Shown piece after piece: positions 16,225 to 24,816 of a DNA stretch of 64,000 nt. The stretch's first letter is position 1, and every line of letters starts with the position of its first letter. The notes below the pieces were generated by a model. That model did no database searches. It saw nothing but the letters and a program-made list of their open reading frames with translations, and was not told the origin of the DNA. The DNA comes from Cellulomonas sp. 73-145 (GTDB lineage Bacteria; Actinomycetota; Actinomycetes; Actinomycetales; Cellulomonadaceae), in the NCBI GenBank assembly GCA_001898185.1, contig MKTI01000004.1, positions 1 through 64,000 of the forward strand. The letters run 5' to 3'. Made by a program: the position numbers and the translations under genes.

Positions 16225-17000
16225 GCCGCCTTCTTCTCGCCGGCGGCGCCACGTGCGTCGTCGGGCAGGAGGCTGCGCAGCCGCTCGCCCACCAGCCGGG
16301 GGTTGGCACCGGCCTGCACGGCCAGCAGCCCCTCGAGCGCGAGCTCCATCTGGGCGCACTCGAGGTCGGACATCCGGCGGATGCGGCTGCCCAGCGGCAT
16401 CCAGACGACGTTGGCGGACAGCAGGCCCCACAGGGTGGCGACGAACGCCGAGGCGATCGACTCGCCGAGCTTGCTGGGGTCGGACAGGTTCTGCAGCACG
16501 TGCACCAGCGAGATGACGGTGCCGATGATGCCGATGGTCGGCGCGTAGCCCGCCATGTCGTGGAAGTACTTGGAGTGCATGCGGTCGAGCCGGCGCTTGG
16601 ACGCGATCCGGTCCTCGAGCATCATCCGCAGGTCCTCGGGGTCCGTGCCGTCGATCGCCGACTGCAGGCCCGAGCGCAGGAACGGGTCGGTGATGGTGCG
16701 GGCGGCGTCCTCCAGCGCGAGCAGACCCTCCCGGCGCGCCTTGTCCGCCAGGCTGACCAGCGTCTCGATGGTGCCCGACGGGTCCGGCGCCTTGCTGCGC
16801 AGCGCCGTCGGCACCGCCGCGAAGGAGCCCATCGCGTCCTTCAGCGTGTGGCCCATCAGGCCGACCGCCAGCGTGGTGACCCACACCAGCAGCAGCGGCC
16901 CGGGCAGCACGATGGCCATCGGCGGGGTGCCCTCGATGAGCATCACCACGAAGACGGTGCCGAGGGCGACGGCCAGACCGATCAGACCTGCGGGATCCAT
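16221..17000 (-). CDS. motA: Flagellar stator protein MotA
   Basis: Proton-channel stator subunit, 259 residues with four membrane helices: two near the N-terminus (GLIGLAVALGTVFVVMLI, AIVLPGPLLLVWVTTLAVGL) and two around 150-200 (YAPTIGIIGTVISLVHVL, SAFVATLWGLLSANVVWMPL). The charged cytoplasmic loop includes LRMMLEDRIASKRRLDRMHSKYFHDM, which faces FliG. Overlaps flbD by one base and motB by four. Confidence 0.96.
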   Translation of the reverse strand: MDPAGLIGLAVALGTVFVVMLIEGTPPMAIVLPGPLLLVWVTTLAVGLMGHTLKDAMGSFAAVPTALRSKAPDPSGTIETLVSLADKARREGLLALEDAARTITDPFLRSGLQSAIDGTDPEDLRMMLEDRIASKRRLDRMHSKYFHDMAGYAPTIGIIGTVISLVHVLQNLSDPSKLGESIASAFVATLWGLLSANVVWMPLGSRIRRMSDLECAQMELALEGLLAVQAGANPRLVGERLRSLLPDDARGAAGEKKAA

Positions 17001-17326
17001 CAGCGCACCGTCCGCAGGTGGGCACGGCCCTCGTCGTGGGGACCTCGCGGGTCCGGCTCGTCGTCCGGACCACCGTCGGGCTCGTCGTCCGACGGCACCG
17101 GCGCCAGGTGCACCGACTGCCGCTCGGTCTCGATCTGGCGGGCCCGGGCCAGCACCAGCGCCCGGTGCTCGGTGATGCGGGAGATCACCTCGGCCATCGA
17201 CTCCTCGACGATGTACTTGCTGCCGTCGATGAGCGTCAGGATCGTGTCCGGCGCACTCTCGACGCGCTGGACCAGATCGGGGTTCACCCCGAAGAGTCCG
17301 CCGTTGAGGCGCGTCACGATGATCAC
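17000..17326 (-). CDS. flbD: FlbD family flagellar protein
   Basis: Small protein routinely found just before motA in Gram-positive flagellar loci; its molecular role is not established. Residues 1-70 match the family: MIIVTRLNGGLFGVNPDLVQRVESAPDTILTLIDGSKYIVEESMAEVISRI. The last 40 residues are an acidic Asp/Pro-rich tail beyond the usual 60-75 residue length. A sigma-28-type promoter sits about 70 bases upstream, so flbD-motA-motB-fliL may be transcribed separately from the rod and hook genes. Confidence 0.9.
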   Translation of the reverse strand: MIIVTRLNGGLFGVNPDLVQRVESAPDTILTLIDGSKYIVEESMAEVISRITEHRALVLARARQIETERQSVHLAPVPSDDEPDGGPDDEPDPRGPHDEGRAHLRTVR

Positions 17327-17396
17327 GGTGGTCCCGTCCCTGGTCCCTGCATGCGGCTGGATGCCGTTGAGCCCGTCCGTGGGCTCGTTGCCTTCC

Positions 17397-17424
17397 CGAT
17401 CGGCCGTGCGCCCTGCCTGCTGAG
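17397..17424 (-). promoter_or_regulatory. Putative sigma-28 promoter for flbD-motA-motB-fliL
   Basis: Minus-strand CTCA (17424-17421), 16-base spacer, then GCCGATCG (17404-17397), about 70 bases before flbD. A 17-bp near-duplicate of the CTCA neighbourhood lies directly upstream (17414-17447 holds two copies, one mismatch), so a second CTCA sits 17 bases further up at a non-functional distance. Confidence 0.7.
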
Positions 17425-17445
17425 GACTTCAGCCTGCTGAGGACG

Positions 17446-18108
17446 TCAGCCGGCCGGGTGGTAGGCCCAGTGCCAGCTCTCGCCGGGCACGTCGGCCTGG
17501 AAGCCGTAGGACGGCGCGTTGCGCTGCATCCACGCCTGGGCGGCGCCGTTCAGCTGCAGGTCCGCGGCGATGCCCCAGCCGTGCTCGCTGGTGCCGGGCT
17601 TGGCCGCGAGACCGCCCTGCGAGTACAGGCCCTTGCTGGCGGCCAGCTGCACCTGCTCGTCGTACGGCCGGTACGTCTCGGTGATGCCGACGGTGACGCC
17701 GTCGGCCTTCGCCGCGGCGATCAGCTTGGTCATCGCGGCGGCCGCGGGGCCCCACATCTTCTTGCCGGTGTCGCCGACGGGCGCGAGCGCCGAGTCGGGG
17801 ATGCGGCCGTTGCCGTAGGCCGCCAGGTCGGTGGGGACCCGGTTGGCACCGAGCGTCCCGGCCGCCGTGGCGGTGGTGGACGACGAGAGCGACGACGAGC
17901 CCGACGACGAGCCCGACGAGGACGAGCTCCTCGCCAGCTCCTGCGCCAGCACGTCGTCGAACGCCGCGCCGCCGGCCGCCCCGGCCGCCGTGACGCCCGG
18001 GCGCGAGGCGAGCGCGACACCGGCGACACCGGCGACCGGGCCGGACACCAGGGACTGCAGCTGCAGCACCCGGGCGGAGATCTGGGAGATCTGCGAGAGA
18101 CCGTCCAT
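17446..18108 (-). CDS. Flagellar-locus M15 (VanY-type) peptidase
   Basis: 220-residue putative zinc D,D-carboxypeptidase or peptidoglycan hydrolase. The N-terminus (MDGLSQISQISARVLQLQ) resembles the start of flagellum-associated hydrolases in Gram-positive loci. A Ser-rich linker (61-78) follows, then the M15B catalytic domain. Zinc ligands fit His176 and Asp183 (SEHGWGIAAD) and His213 in ESWHW, with Glu210 as the likely general base. It lies 9 bases after flgE, where other bacteria have flgJ or a lytic transglycosylase. I infer it trims peptidoglycan to let the rod through. There is no obvious Sec signal, so flagellar export is possible. Confidence 0.85.
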   Translation of the reverse strand: MDGLSQISQISARVLQLQSLVSGPVAGVAGVALASRPGVTAAGAAGGAAFDDVLAQELARSSSSSGSSSGSSSLSSSTTATAAGTLGANRVPTDLAAYGNGRIPDSALAPVGDTGKKMWGPAAAAMTKLIAAAKADGVTVGITETYRPYDEQVQLAASKGLYSQGGLAAKPGTSEHGWGIAADLQLNGAAQAWMQRNAPSYGFQADVPGESWHWAYHPAG

Positions 18109-18116
18109 CAGCCGGC

Positions 18117-19316
18117 TCAGCGCTTGAGGTTGACGAGCTCCTGCAGGACCTCGTCGGACGTGGTGATGACGCGGGAGTTCGCCTGGAAGCCGCGCTGGGC
18201 GACGATCAGGTTGGTGAACTCGCTGGACAGGTCGACGTTGGACATCTCCAGCGCGCCGCCGGCGAGCGTGCCGCGACCGCCGGTGCCGGCCGCGCCGAGC
18301 TGCGGGTTGCCCGAGTTCACCGTCGTCTGGAACAGCGAGCCGCCGGCCTTCTCCAGGCCCGCCGGGTTGGTGAACGACGCGAGCGCGATGCGGCCGATCA
18401 CCTGCTTGAGGCCGTTGCTGAAGGCGCCGGTGATGGTGCCGTCGCTGCCGAGCGAGAACGACTGCAGCGTGCCGGCCGCCTGACCGTCCTGCTTGGTCGC
18501 CGCGACGGTGTCCAGGCCGGCGAAGCCGGTGATCTTGGAGATGTCGACGGTGATGCCACCCACCGTCAGCGTGCCGGCCGAGGTCAGCTTGCCCGTGCTG
18601 TCGAACGCCAGCGGGCCGTAGGCGGTGCTGGCCGCGCCGTCGTTGCCGGTCAGGTTCCAGGTGGTGACGCCCGCCGCCGTGGTGCTGGCCTGGAACGTCA
18701 GGTTGAGCTGGGTCTCGTTGCCGGTCGAGTCGTAGACGCCGATCGCGCGGGTGATCGTGGTGCCGTCCGGCGCGGACTGCTCCAGGTTGCCCTCGTACGT
18801 CGCGCTCTTGGTGGCGATGGCCGCCATCAGTGTGCCGGCGGGCACCCGCAGGTCCGTCAGCGGCCCGTTGGTGTCGATCACGCCGTTGGTGGCGGCCCAG
18901 CCCTGCACCAGGGCGCCCTCGCCCGGCAGCACCATCTGACCGGTGGAGTCGAAGTCGAACGACCCGGCGCGCGTGTAGTACGTGTCGGCGCCCTTGCGGA
19001 CGGCGAAGAACCCGTCGCCCTGGATCATCATGTCGGTGCTGCGGCCGGTCAGCTGCGAGGCACCCTGCGAGAAGCTCGTCGTGATGCCGGCCACCCGCAC
19101 GCCCAGGCCCACCTGCGCGGGGTTGGTGCCGCCGACGCCCGCGCCGGGCTGGGCACCGCCCGCGTTGGACACCAGCTGGCTGAGCGTGTCCTGGAACTGG
19201 ATCTGCGAGCTCTTGAAGCCCGTGGTGTTGACGTTGGCGATGTTGTTGCCGGTCACGTCGAGCATCGTCTGGTGGCTGCGCAGACCGCTGATGCCGGAGA
19301 AGAGCGAGCGAAGCAT
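18117..19316 (-). CDS. flgE: Flagellar hook protein FlgE
   Basis: Hook subunit exported by the flagellar system, 399 residues. The N-terminus is diagnostic (LRSLFSGISGLRSHQTMLDVTGNNIANVNTTGFKSS). A middle Thr/Gly/Ala-rich variable region follows, and the C-terminal coiled-coil segment ends the protein (ALEMSNVDLSSEFTNLIVAQRGFQANSRVITTSDEVLQELVNLKR). It follows flgD by 26 bases. No separate flgF or flgG was found in the window. Confidence 0.97.
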   Translation of the reverse strand: MLRSLFSGISGLRSHQTMLDVTGNNIANVNTTGFKSSQIQFQDTLSQLVSNAGGAQPGAGVGGTNPAQVGLGVRVAGITTSFSQGASQLTGRSTDMMIQGDGFFAVRKGADTYYTRAGSFDFDSTGQMVLPGEGALVQGWAATNGVIDTNGPLTDLRVPAGTLMAAIATKSATYEGNLEQSAPDGTTITRAIGVYDSTGNETQLNLTFQASTTAAGVTTWNLTGNDGAASTAYGPLAFDSTGKLTSAGTLTVGGITVDISKITGFAGLDTVAATKQDGQAAGTLQSFSLGSDGTITGAFSNGLKQVIGRIALASFTNPAGLEKAGGSLFQTTVNSGNPQLGAAGTGGRGTLAGGALEMSNVDLSSEFTNLIVAQRGFQANSRVITTSDEVLQELVNLKR

Positions 19317-19342
19317 GGTGGTGTCCCTTCGGGTGGAGCGGG

Positions 19343-19804
19343 TCAGGCGCTGGCGGAGGTGCCGGCCGTGGTGCCGGCAGACGTGCTGGACGGGGTGACG
19401 GTGCGGACCTCGTCGAGGCCGACGTCGGTGGTGCCGACCCGCAGGGTGGGCACGGTGGAGGTGTAGGAGACGGCGGAGACCTGGCCGTGCTGCTCGGTCC
19501 CGTTGGCGTCGTTCCAGGTCACCTGGCGGCCGACGAGCGTGGCGGCGGCGACGCGCATCTGCAGCGCGAACTCGTTCTGCGACGTGGTGGTGAGCTCGGT
19601 GAGGCTCTGCATCGTCGACATCTGGGTGGTCTGCGTCATCATCGCCGAGGTGTCCATCGGCGAGCTGGGGTCCTGGTTCTTCAGCTGGGCGATCAGCAGC
19701 TGCAGGAATGCCTTGCTGTCCAGCTGGGTCTTGTCCTTCGGTGCCGAGGCGGCCGTCGTGGCGGCCGTCCGGTCGGACGTGAGGTACGAGACGTCGATGC
19801 TCAT
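19343..19804 (-). CDS. flgD: Flagellar hook assembly protein FlgD
   Basis: Hook-cap protein needed to polymerise FlgE, 153 residues from an internal ATG; the longer upstream frame is not protein-like. The conserved N-terminal motif is clear: DSKAFLQLLIAQLKNQDPSSPMD, with the MTQTTQMSTMQSLTEL helix. A short beta part follows (AAATLVGRQVTWNDANG ... GQVSAVSYTSTVPTLRVG). At this length it lacks the large FlgD/FlnIII-type region of enteric forms. It lies between fliK and flgE, as in other Gram-positive loci. Confidence 0.94.
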   Translation of the reverse strand: MSIDVSYLTSDRTAATTAASAPKDKTQLDSKAFLQLLIAQLKNQDPSSPMDTSAMMTQTTQMSTMQSLTELTTTSQNEFALQMRVAAATLVGRQVTWNDANGTEQHGQVSAVSYTSTVPTLRVGTTDVGLDEVRTVTPSSTSAGTTAGTSASA

Positions 19805-19856
19805 GCGGGTCTCCGTGGTGGGCTGAGGGTCGGCGGGGCCGGTGGGTGGTCGGGGG

Positions 19857-21413
19857 TCAGACGAGGAGGTCGAGGCCTCCGGGTCGGACCCCGGCGGCGC
19901 CGGGCGCCGGTCCGCGCTGGGTGGCCGGTGCGCCGGCCCACGGTCCGGTGCGGTCGTCCGCCGGCCGGGCCGGTGCACCCTGGCGGTCGCCCGAGCGGCC
20001 GTCGGGCTGGCTGCCGGACTGGCTGCCGGTCTGGCCGGCCGCCGGGCCACCCGTCCCCTGGCGGCCGCTCCCCTGGTCGGGGCCTGAGCTCCCGGAGTCG
20101 ACCGTGATGCCGGCGGCGGAGAGGTCCTTGCGCAGGTCGGACAGCGCACCGCGGAGCGCGTCCTTCGCCGCGTCGGTCGCCCCCGCGAGCTCCACCCGGA
20201 CGGACTGGGCGGTGATGTGGGCGACCACCCGGACGGTGCCGAGGTTCTCCGGGTCCAGCGGGACCGACAGCACGTGGTGACCGGCGGCCAGGCCGGTCAG
20301 CGAGCGCAGCCGGGCGCCGAGCTGGTCCGCGACGGGCAGCGGCGTCGTGGGCGTCGCCTGCGCGGCGGCTGGGGCGGCCGCGGTGGGCGCGGAGGTGGTC
20401 GGCGCGGAGGGGGCGGTGAGCGGCACGGCGGCCTGCGCGGCGGTGGCGCCGGTGGCGTCCACCCGCACGGTCGCGGTCGCGGTCGCGTCGGGGACGGCAG
20501 CGGCCGGCTGGGTCGCGGCGCCGACCGGTGCGGTGGCGGTCGCAGCGGGGCCGTCCGGTGCGCGGTGGTCGTCGGCGGTGCGGGTGCCGCTCGTGCCGGC
20601 TGCCGCCGGACTCGGCGTCGCCGTGACAGCGGCGGCGGTGGTCCCGGTGGCGAGGGTCCGCGGGTCCGCGCCGGCACGGCCGGGCTGACCGGAGGCGACC
20701 TCGCCGGCTCCTGTCGGGAGGGTGGCGGTGGTCGGCGTGCCGGCCGCCGGTGCGCCCGCAGGCACGGCTGCACGGGCTCCGACGGCGGTCGCACCGGCGA
20801 CAGCGGCTCCGGACGGCACCGCGGCGGTGGCCGATGCTGCCGCAGTCGCCTGCCCCGCCGCCGTCACTGCCGCCGTGGTCGCAGCCGTGGTCGCAGCCGC
20901 GATCGTGGTCGTGGTCACCGCTGCACCGGCCGCGGCGAGCTGAGCGACCGTCTGCGCGTTGCCGCCCTGCACCGCGGCGCCCTGGACGGCGGCGCCCTGC
21001 GTCGCCGCACCCTGCGCGGTGGTGGAGGTCGCCGTGCCGGCGGACCCGGCCGACGACGAGGCGCCGGCCGACGAGCCCGCTGCCGCGGCACCCACCGGTC
21101 CACCCGACGTCGTCGCGTCGCTCCCCGACGCCGCACGCGTGCCCCTGCCGGCGGGTCGGTCCCGGCGGTCCACCGCCCGGTCGGCACCACGGTCCGCCAC
21201 CCGCTCGGGGCTGTGGTCGGGCCGGGCGTCGTCGGCACGGTCGGCACGGTCGGCACGGTCCGCACGGTCGGCCCCGGGCGACGGCACGCTGCGTGCCGTG
21301 CTCGCCAGGTGCGCGGCCAGCAGGTCGTCGAAGCCGCTGCCGCTGGTCTGCGCGGCCGCGTACCGGGCCGGCCGCACCGCCGGGGCGGTCGGCGTGACCG
21401 TCGTCGTGCTCAT
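19857..21413 (-). CDS. fliK: Flagellar hook-length control protein FliK
   Basis: Secreted ruler that sets hook length and triggers the FlhB switch. 518 residues with extreme Ala/Thr/Pro bias through about residue 350, typical of FliK N-terminal regions. The conserved C-terminal hook-control domain lies around 355-445 (LGARLRSLTGLAAGHHVLSVPLDPENLGTVRVVAHITAQSVRVELAG). The last 75 residues are Gly/Gln/Pro-rich. The start overlaps fliJ by four bases. Identity rests on the C-terminal domain and on position between fliJ and flgD. Confidence 0.88.
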   Translation of the reverse strand: MSTTTVTPTAPAVRPARYAAAQTSGSGFDDLLAAHLASTARSVPSPGADRADRADRADRADDARPDHSPERVADRGADRAVDRRDRPAGRGTRAASGSDATTSGGPVGAAAAGSSAGASSSAGSAGTATSTTAQGAATQGAAVQGAAVQGGNAQTVAQLAAAGAAVTTTTIAAATTAATTAAVTAAGQATAAASATAAVPSGAAVAGATAVGARAAVPAGAPAAGTPTTATLPTGAGEVASGQPGRAGADPRTLATGTTAAAVTATPSPAAAGTSGTRTADDHRAPDGPAATATAPVGAATQPAAAVPDATATATVRVDATGATAAQAAVPLTAPSAPTTSAPTAAAPAAAQATPTTPLPVADQLGARLRSLTGLAAGHHVLSVPLDPENLGTVRVVAHITAQSVRVELAGATDAAKDALRGALSDLRKDLSAAGITVDSGSSGPDQGSGRQGTGGPAAGQTGSQSGSQPDGRSGDRQGAPARPADDRTGPWAGAPATQRGPAPGAAGVRPGGLDLLV

Positions 21414-21856
21414 CCTTGCGTCCCCTCGTCGTCGCGTCCGGGGACGCCGCCGTCCGTGCGACGACGGGCCGCCGCCTCGTCCAGCACGTGCTGCTCGGCC
21501 CGGCCCTCGGCCAGGCGCTCGCGCTCCTCGTGGTGCTCCGCCAGCCGCTCGACGGCCCGCAGGTCCCGCCGCGCGGCCGACCAGGCGTCCCGGCGCTCGT
21601 CCGCGGCGCGGTCCGCCTCGGCCGCCTCGGCCGAGCGCTCGGCGAGCAGGCTGGACAGCGCCAGCCGGGACGCGATGGTGGCGTGGAACAGGACCTGGTC
21701 AACGGGCTCGCCGGTCGCGGCCAGCCGCTGCAGGGTGTCGTCGGCCGCGGCCCGCCGCTCGCGCCGGCGCCGCTCGGCCTGACCCAGCTCGGCGGCGGCC
21801 GTCTCCTCGCGGAACGTGCGCACGCGCAGCAGCCCGCCCAGCCCGAACACGCTCAT
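21410..21856 (-). CDS. fliJ: Flagellar export chaperone-type protein FliJ
   Basis: Coiled-coil component of the export ATPase complex, corresponding to the central stalk in FliI. 148 residues, almost entirely charged helix (REETAAAELGQAERRRRERRAAAD ... VERLAEHHEERERLAEGRAEQHVLDEAAARRR). Sequence identity within the family is low. The call comes from coiled-coil character, length and its location directly after fliI with a four-base overlap and before fliK. Confidence 0.85.
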   Translation of the reverse strand: MSVFGLGGLLRVRTFREETAAAELGQAERRRRERRAAADDTLQRLAATGEPVDQVLFHATIASRLALSSLLAERSAEAAEADRAADERRDAWSAARRDLRAVERLAEHHEERERLAEGRAEQHVLDEAAARRRTDGGVPGRDDEGTQG

Positions 21857-23205
21857 GCCGCGCCCCCGTCCATCGCGCCGACCAGGGCGGCCAGCCGCTG
21901 CCACGACTGCTCCGCCGGTGCACGCTCCGCCATGTCCTGGCACAGGAACGCCTCGATCGCGTCGGCGTGGGCCAGGGCGGTGTCCACCTGCCGGTTGGAC
22001 CCCGGCACGTAGGCGCCGACGTCGATCAGGTCCTGCGCCTGGGACCGCGCCGCCAGCACGCTGCGCAGCCGCTGGGCGGCGGCCCGCTGCTCGCGGGACG
22101 TGACCCGGTTGGCCACCCGGCTGATCGATGCGAGCGCATCGACCGACGGGAAGTGACCGGCCACGGCCAGGCGGCGCTCCAGCACCACGTGCCCGTCGAG
22201 GATCGACCGGGCGGCGTCCGCCACCGGCTCGTTGTGGTCGTCGCCGTCCACCAGCACCGTGTACAGGCCGGTGACCGAACCCCGTGGCCCGGTGCCGGCG
22301 CGCTCGAGCAGCCGGGCCAGCATGGCGAACGTGCTGGGCGGGTAGCCGCGGGTCGCCGGCGGCTCGCCGACGGACAGCCCCACCTCGCGCTGCGCCATCG
22401 CGACGCGGGTGAGCGAGTCCATCATCAGCACCACGTGCCGGCCCTCGTCGCGCAGCTGCTCGGCGATGCGGGTGGCCAGGAACGCCGACCTCAGCCGCAC
22501 CAGCGGCGGCTCGTCGGACGTCGCGACCACCACCACGGACCGGGCCAGGCCCTCCGGGCCCAGGTCGTCCTCGAGGAACTCGCGCACCTCGCGGCCGCGC
22601 TCCCCCACCAGGGCGATCACCGAGACCTCCGCCTCGGTGCCGCGGGCGATCATCGACAGCAGGCTCGACTTGCCGACGCCGGACCCGGCGAACAGCCCCA
22701 GCCGCTGCCCGCGCCCGACGCTCACCAGCGTGTCGAGCACGCGGACACCCAGGTCGAGGGGGGTGTCGACACGGGCGCGCTCCAGCGGGTGCGGTGCGGC
22801 GTGCTCCACCGGCAGCCAGCCGTCGGCCTGCAGCGGTCCGTGCCCGTCGATCGGCCGGCCCAGCCCGTCCAGCACCCGGCCCAGCAGCCCGCGCCCGACC
22901 GGCGCGCACAGCGTGCCGCCCGTCGACCGCGCCGGCAGCCCGGCACGCAGCCCGTCGGCGGGGCCCAGCGGCAGGCACCGCACGGCGCCGGCGGCCGTGG
23001 CGACCACCTCGGCCGGGATCGCGTCCGCGCCGTCGCCGATGCGCAGCAGCCCGCCCACCGGCGCGTCGAGCCCGGACACCTCGACGGACAGGCCGACGAC
23101 GGACCGCACCGTGCCCACCCGCTCGGGCCGGGCAGCGGTGAGCACCCGCCCCCACGTGGGCACCACGGTGACGTCCGGCCGCACGGCCGTGTCGAGCGCC
23201 GTCAC
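21853..23205 (-). CDS. fliI: Flagellum-specific ATPase FliI
   Basis: Cytoplasmic export ATPase related to F1-beta, 450 residues. An N-terminal beta-barrel (about 20-100) precedes the ATPase core with Walker A GSGVGKSS at about 174-181, the catalytic-Glu stretch ALVGERGREVREFL, and the Walker B region RHVVLMMDSLTRVAMAQREV. The signature GEPPATRGYPPSTFAMLARLLERAG is present. Four-base overlaps tie it to fliH and fliJ. Confidence 0.97.
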   Translation of the reverse strand: MTALDTAVRPDVTVVPTWGRVLTAARPERVGTVRSVVGLSVEVSGLDAPVGGLLRIGDGADAIPAEVVATAAGAVRCLPLGPADGLRAGLPARSTGGTLCAPVGRGLLGRVLDGLGRPIDGHGPLQADGWLPVEHAAPHPLERARVDTPLDLGVRVLDTLVSVGRGQRLGLFAGSGVGKSSLLSMIARGTEAEVSVIALVGERGREVREFLEDDLGPEGLARSVVVVATSDEPPLVRLRSAFLATRIAEQLRDEGRHVVLMMDSLTRVAMAQREVGLSVGEPPATRGYPPSTFAMLARLLERAGTGPRGSVTGLYTVLVDGDDHNEPVADAARSILDGHVVLERRLAVAGHFPSVDALASISRVANRVTSREQRAAAQRLRSVLAARSQAQDLIDVGAYVPGSNRQVDTALAHADAIEAFLCQDMAERAPAEQSWQRLAALVGAMDGGAA

Positions 23206-23819
23206 GACGCACCCCCGGAGGCCAGCGCCGCCCGCGCGCGGTCGAGCGCCGTGCCGATCCGCGCGTCCAGCCAGCCGTCCGGCAGGTCGGCCACCGCGTC
23301 GCCGCGCGCCAGCGAGGGGTCGGCCACCAGCCGGGCACCGTCCGGCAGCTCGGGGTCGGGGCCGAGGGCGCGCACGTCGTCCGGGTTCAGCCGCACCACC
23401 ACGGGCTCGACGTCGGCGGCAGCGACCCGGGCCAGCGCGGCCACGGCGCCGGTGGCCCCGTCGGACAGCTCGACGCCCAGCACCGCCTCGGCCAGCTCCA
23501 GCGCGCAGCGCAGCAGGGTCGCCTCGGCCTCGGCCAGCACGGGAGCAGTCCGGGACTGCGCTCCCCTGGTCGCCGCAGCCAGCGCCGCGAGCGCCGCCGC
23601 GTGCTCGGCGGTGCGCCGGTGCTCGTCGGCGAGCCGGCGCTGGTCGGCCACCGCCTGGGCCCGCGCGGCGGTCCGGGCGGCGGCCCGGGCCCCCGCGGCG
23701 AACCCCGCCGCGAAGCCGGCGGCGTGCGCACCGTCGCCCGAGCGCTGCGTGGGCACCCCGACGCTCCCCGGCGCGTCCAGCGCGGGGAAGGCGACAGTGA
23801 CCACGTCGCGGTCAGGCAA
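23202..23819 (-). CDS. fliH: Flagellar assembly protein FliH
   Basis: Regulator and peripheral stalk of FliI, 205 residues. The N-terminal half is an Ala/Gly/Arg-rich helix containing small-residue repeats of the AAGFAAGFAAGARAAARTAARAQA type, a hallmark of FliH/YscL proteins. The C-terminal half resembles the E/delta-like domain (ELAEAVLGVELSD ... VVVRLNPDDVRALG ... LVADPSLARGDAVADLPDGWLDARIGTALDRA). The start is uncertain: a TTG at 23819 inside the fliG end, or an in-frame GTG at 23804. Neither has a strong ribosome site. Confidence 0.9.
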   Translation of the reverse strand: MPDRDVVTVAFPALDAPGSVGVPTQRSGDGAHAAGFAAGFAAGARAAARTAARAQAVADQRRLADEHRRTAEHAAALAALAAATRGAQSRTAPVLAEAEATLLRCALELAEAVLGVELSDGATGAVAALARVAAADVEPVVVRLNPDDVRALGPDPELPDGARLVADPSLARGDAVADLPDGWLDARIGTALDRARAALASGGAS

Positions 23820-24816
23820 CGTACTCGTCCTCGGCGTCGCGGCGGATGGTGATCTGCCCGCTCTCCTCGAGGCGGCGGATCACCTGCACGATGCCCGCGC
23901 GGGCGTCCTCCACCTGCGACATGCGGACCGGACCGAGCAGCTCGATCTCCTCGAGCAGGTTCTCGCGCGCCCGCTCGGACAGGTTGCGCAGCACCGTGTC
24001 GCGCACCTCCGGGCCGGAGCCCTTCAGCGCCAGCGCCAGCGCGGGGACCTCGACGCCGCGCAGCACCAGCTGCATCGCGCGGTCCTCGAGCAGCACGATG
24101 TCCGTGAACACGAACATCCGGCTGCGGACCTCCTCGGCCAGCGCCTCGTCGCGGGCGGCGAGCCCCTCGAGGATCGCCTTCTCCGTGCCGGGGTCCGCCC
24201 GGTTGATGATCTCGACCAGCGGCTGCACGCCGCCGACGGCCGCGAGCTCCCGCGGCGCGAGCACGGCGGAGGCCTTGCGCTGCAGGCTCTCGGCCACCAC
24301 GGCGACCACGTCCGGCGAGGCCCGCTCCATCAGCGCGATCCGGTGCGCCACGTCTGCCTGCTCGGTGCCGGGCAGGCCGGCGAGGATCGCCGACGCGTGC
24401 TCCGGACGCAGGTGCGCCAGCACCAGGGCGACCGTCTGCGGGTGCTCACCGGACAGCAGCGACACCACCTGCCGCGCGTCGGCCTGCTGCAGGAACTCGA
24501 ACGGCTGACCGGCGAGCGTGGTCTGCAGCCTCTCCATCATCCCGGCGGCCCGCTCGCTGCCGAGCGACGCCTCGAGCAGCCGCTGGGCCAGCCCCATGCC
24601 GCCGCCGAAGGACGGCCCGGTGTTGGTCGCCTCCCAGAACTCGTCCAGCACCTCGCCGGCGACCTCGGGGTCGACGCGCTCGAGGTGCATGATCTCGGCG
24701 GTCAGCTCCTCGATCTCCTGCTCGCTGAGCTGGGACAGCACCCGGGCGGCACGGTCCTTGCCCAGCTGGAGCAGCAGCGTGGCGGCCTTCTGCGGGCCGG
24801 TCAGGCCGAGGCTCAT
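23812..24816 (-). CDS. fliG: Flagellar motor switch protein FliG
   Basis: C-ring component contacting both FliF and MotA, 334 residues. It begins MSLGLTGPQKAATLLLQLGKDRAARVL, the typical FliF-binding domain. Middle and C-terminal ARM-like domains follow, with the EHPQTVALVLAHLRPEHASAIL signature. The torque helix carries alternating charges (MFVFTDIVLLEDRAMQLVLRGVEVPALALALKG) and the end has RDTVLRNLSERARENLLEEIELLGPVR. Overlaps fliF by four bases. Confidence 0.97.
   Translation of the reverse strand: MSLGLTGPQKAATLLLQLGKDRAARVLSQLSEQEIEELTAEIMHLERVDPEVAGEVLDEFWEATNTGPSFGGGMGLAQRLLEASLGSERAAGMMERLQTTLAGQPFEFLQQADARQVVSLLSGEHPQTVALVLAHLRPEHASAILAGLPGTEQADVAHRIALMERASPDVVAVVAESLQRKASAVLAPRELAAVGGVQPLVEIINRADPGTEKAILEGLAARDEALAEEVRSRMFVFTDIVLLEDRAMQLVLRGVEVPALALALKGSGPEVRDTVLRNLSERARENLLEEIELLGPVRMSQVEDARAGIVQVIRRLEESGQITIRRDAEDEYVA

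Noticed and set aside
19801..21702. Large alternative frames across the fliK region
   Set aside because: Arg/Pro/His-rich shadows. The frame ending at 19857 alone carries the C-terminal hook-length domain.
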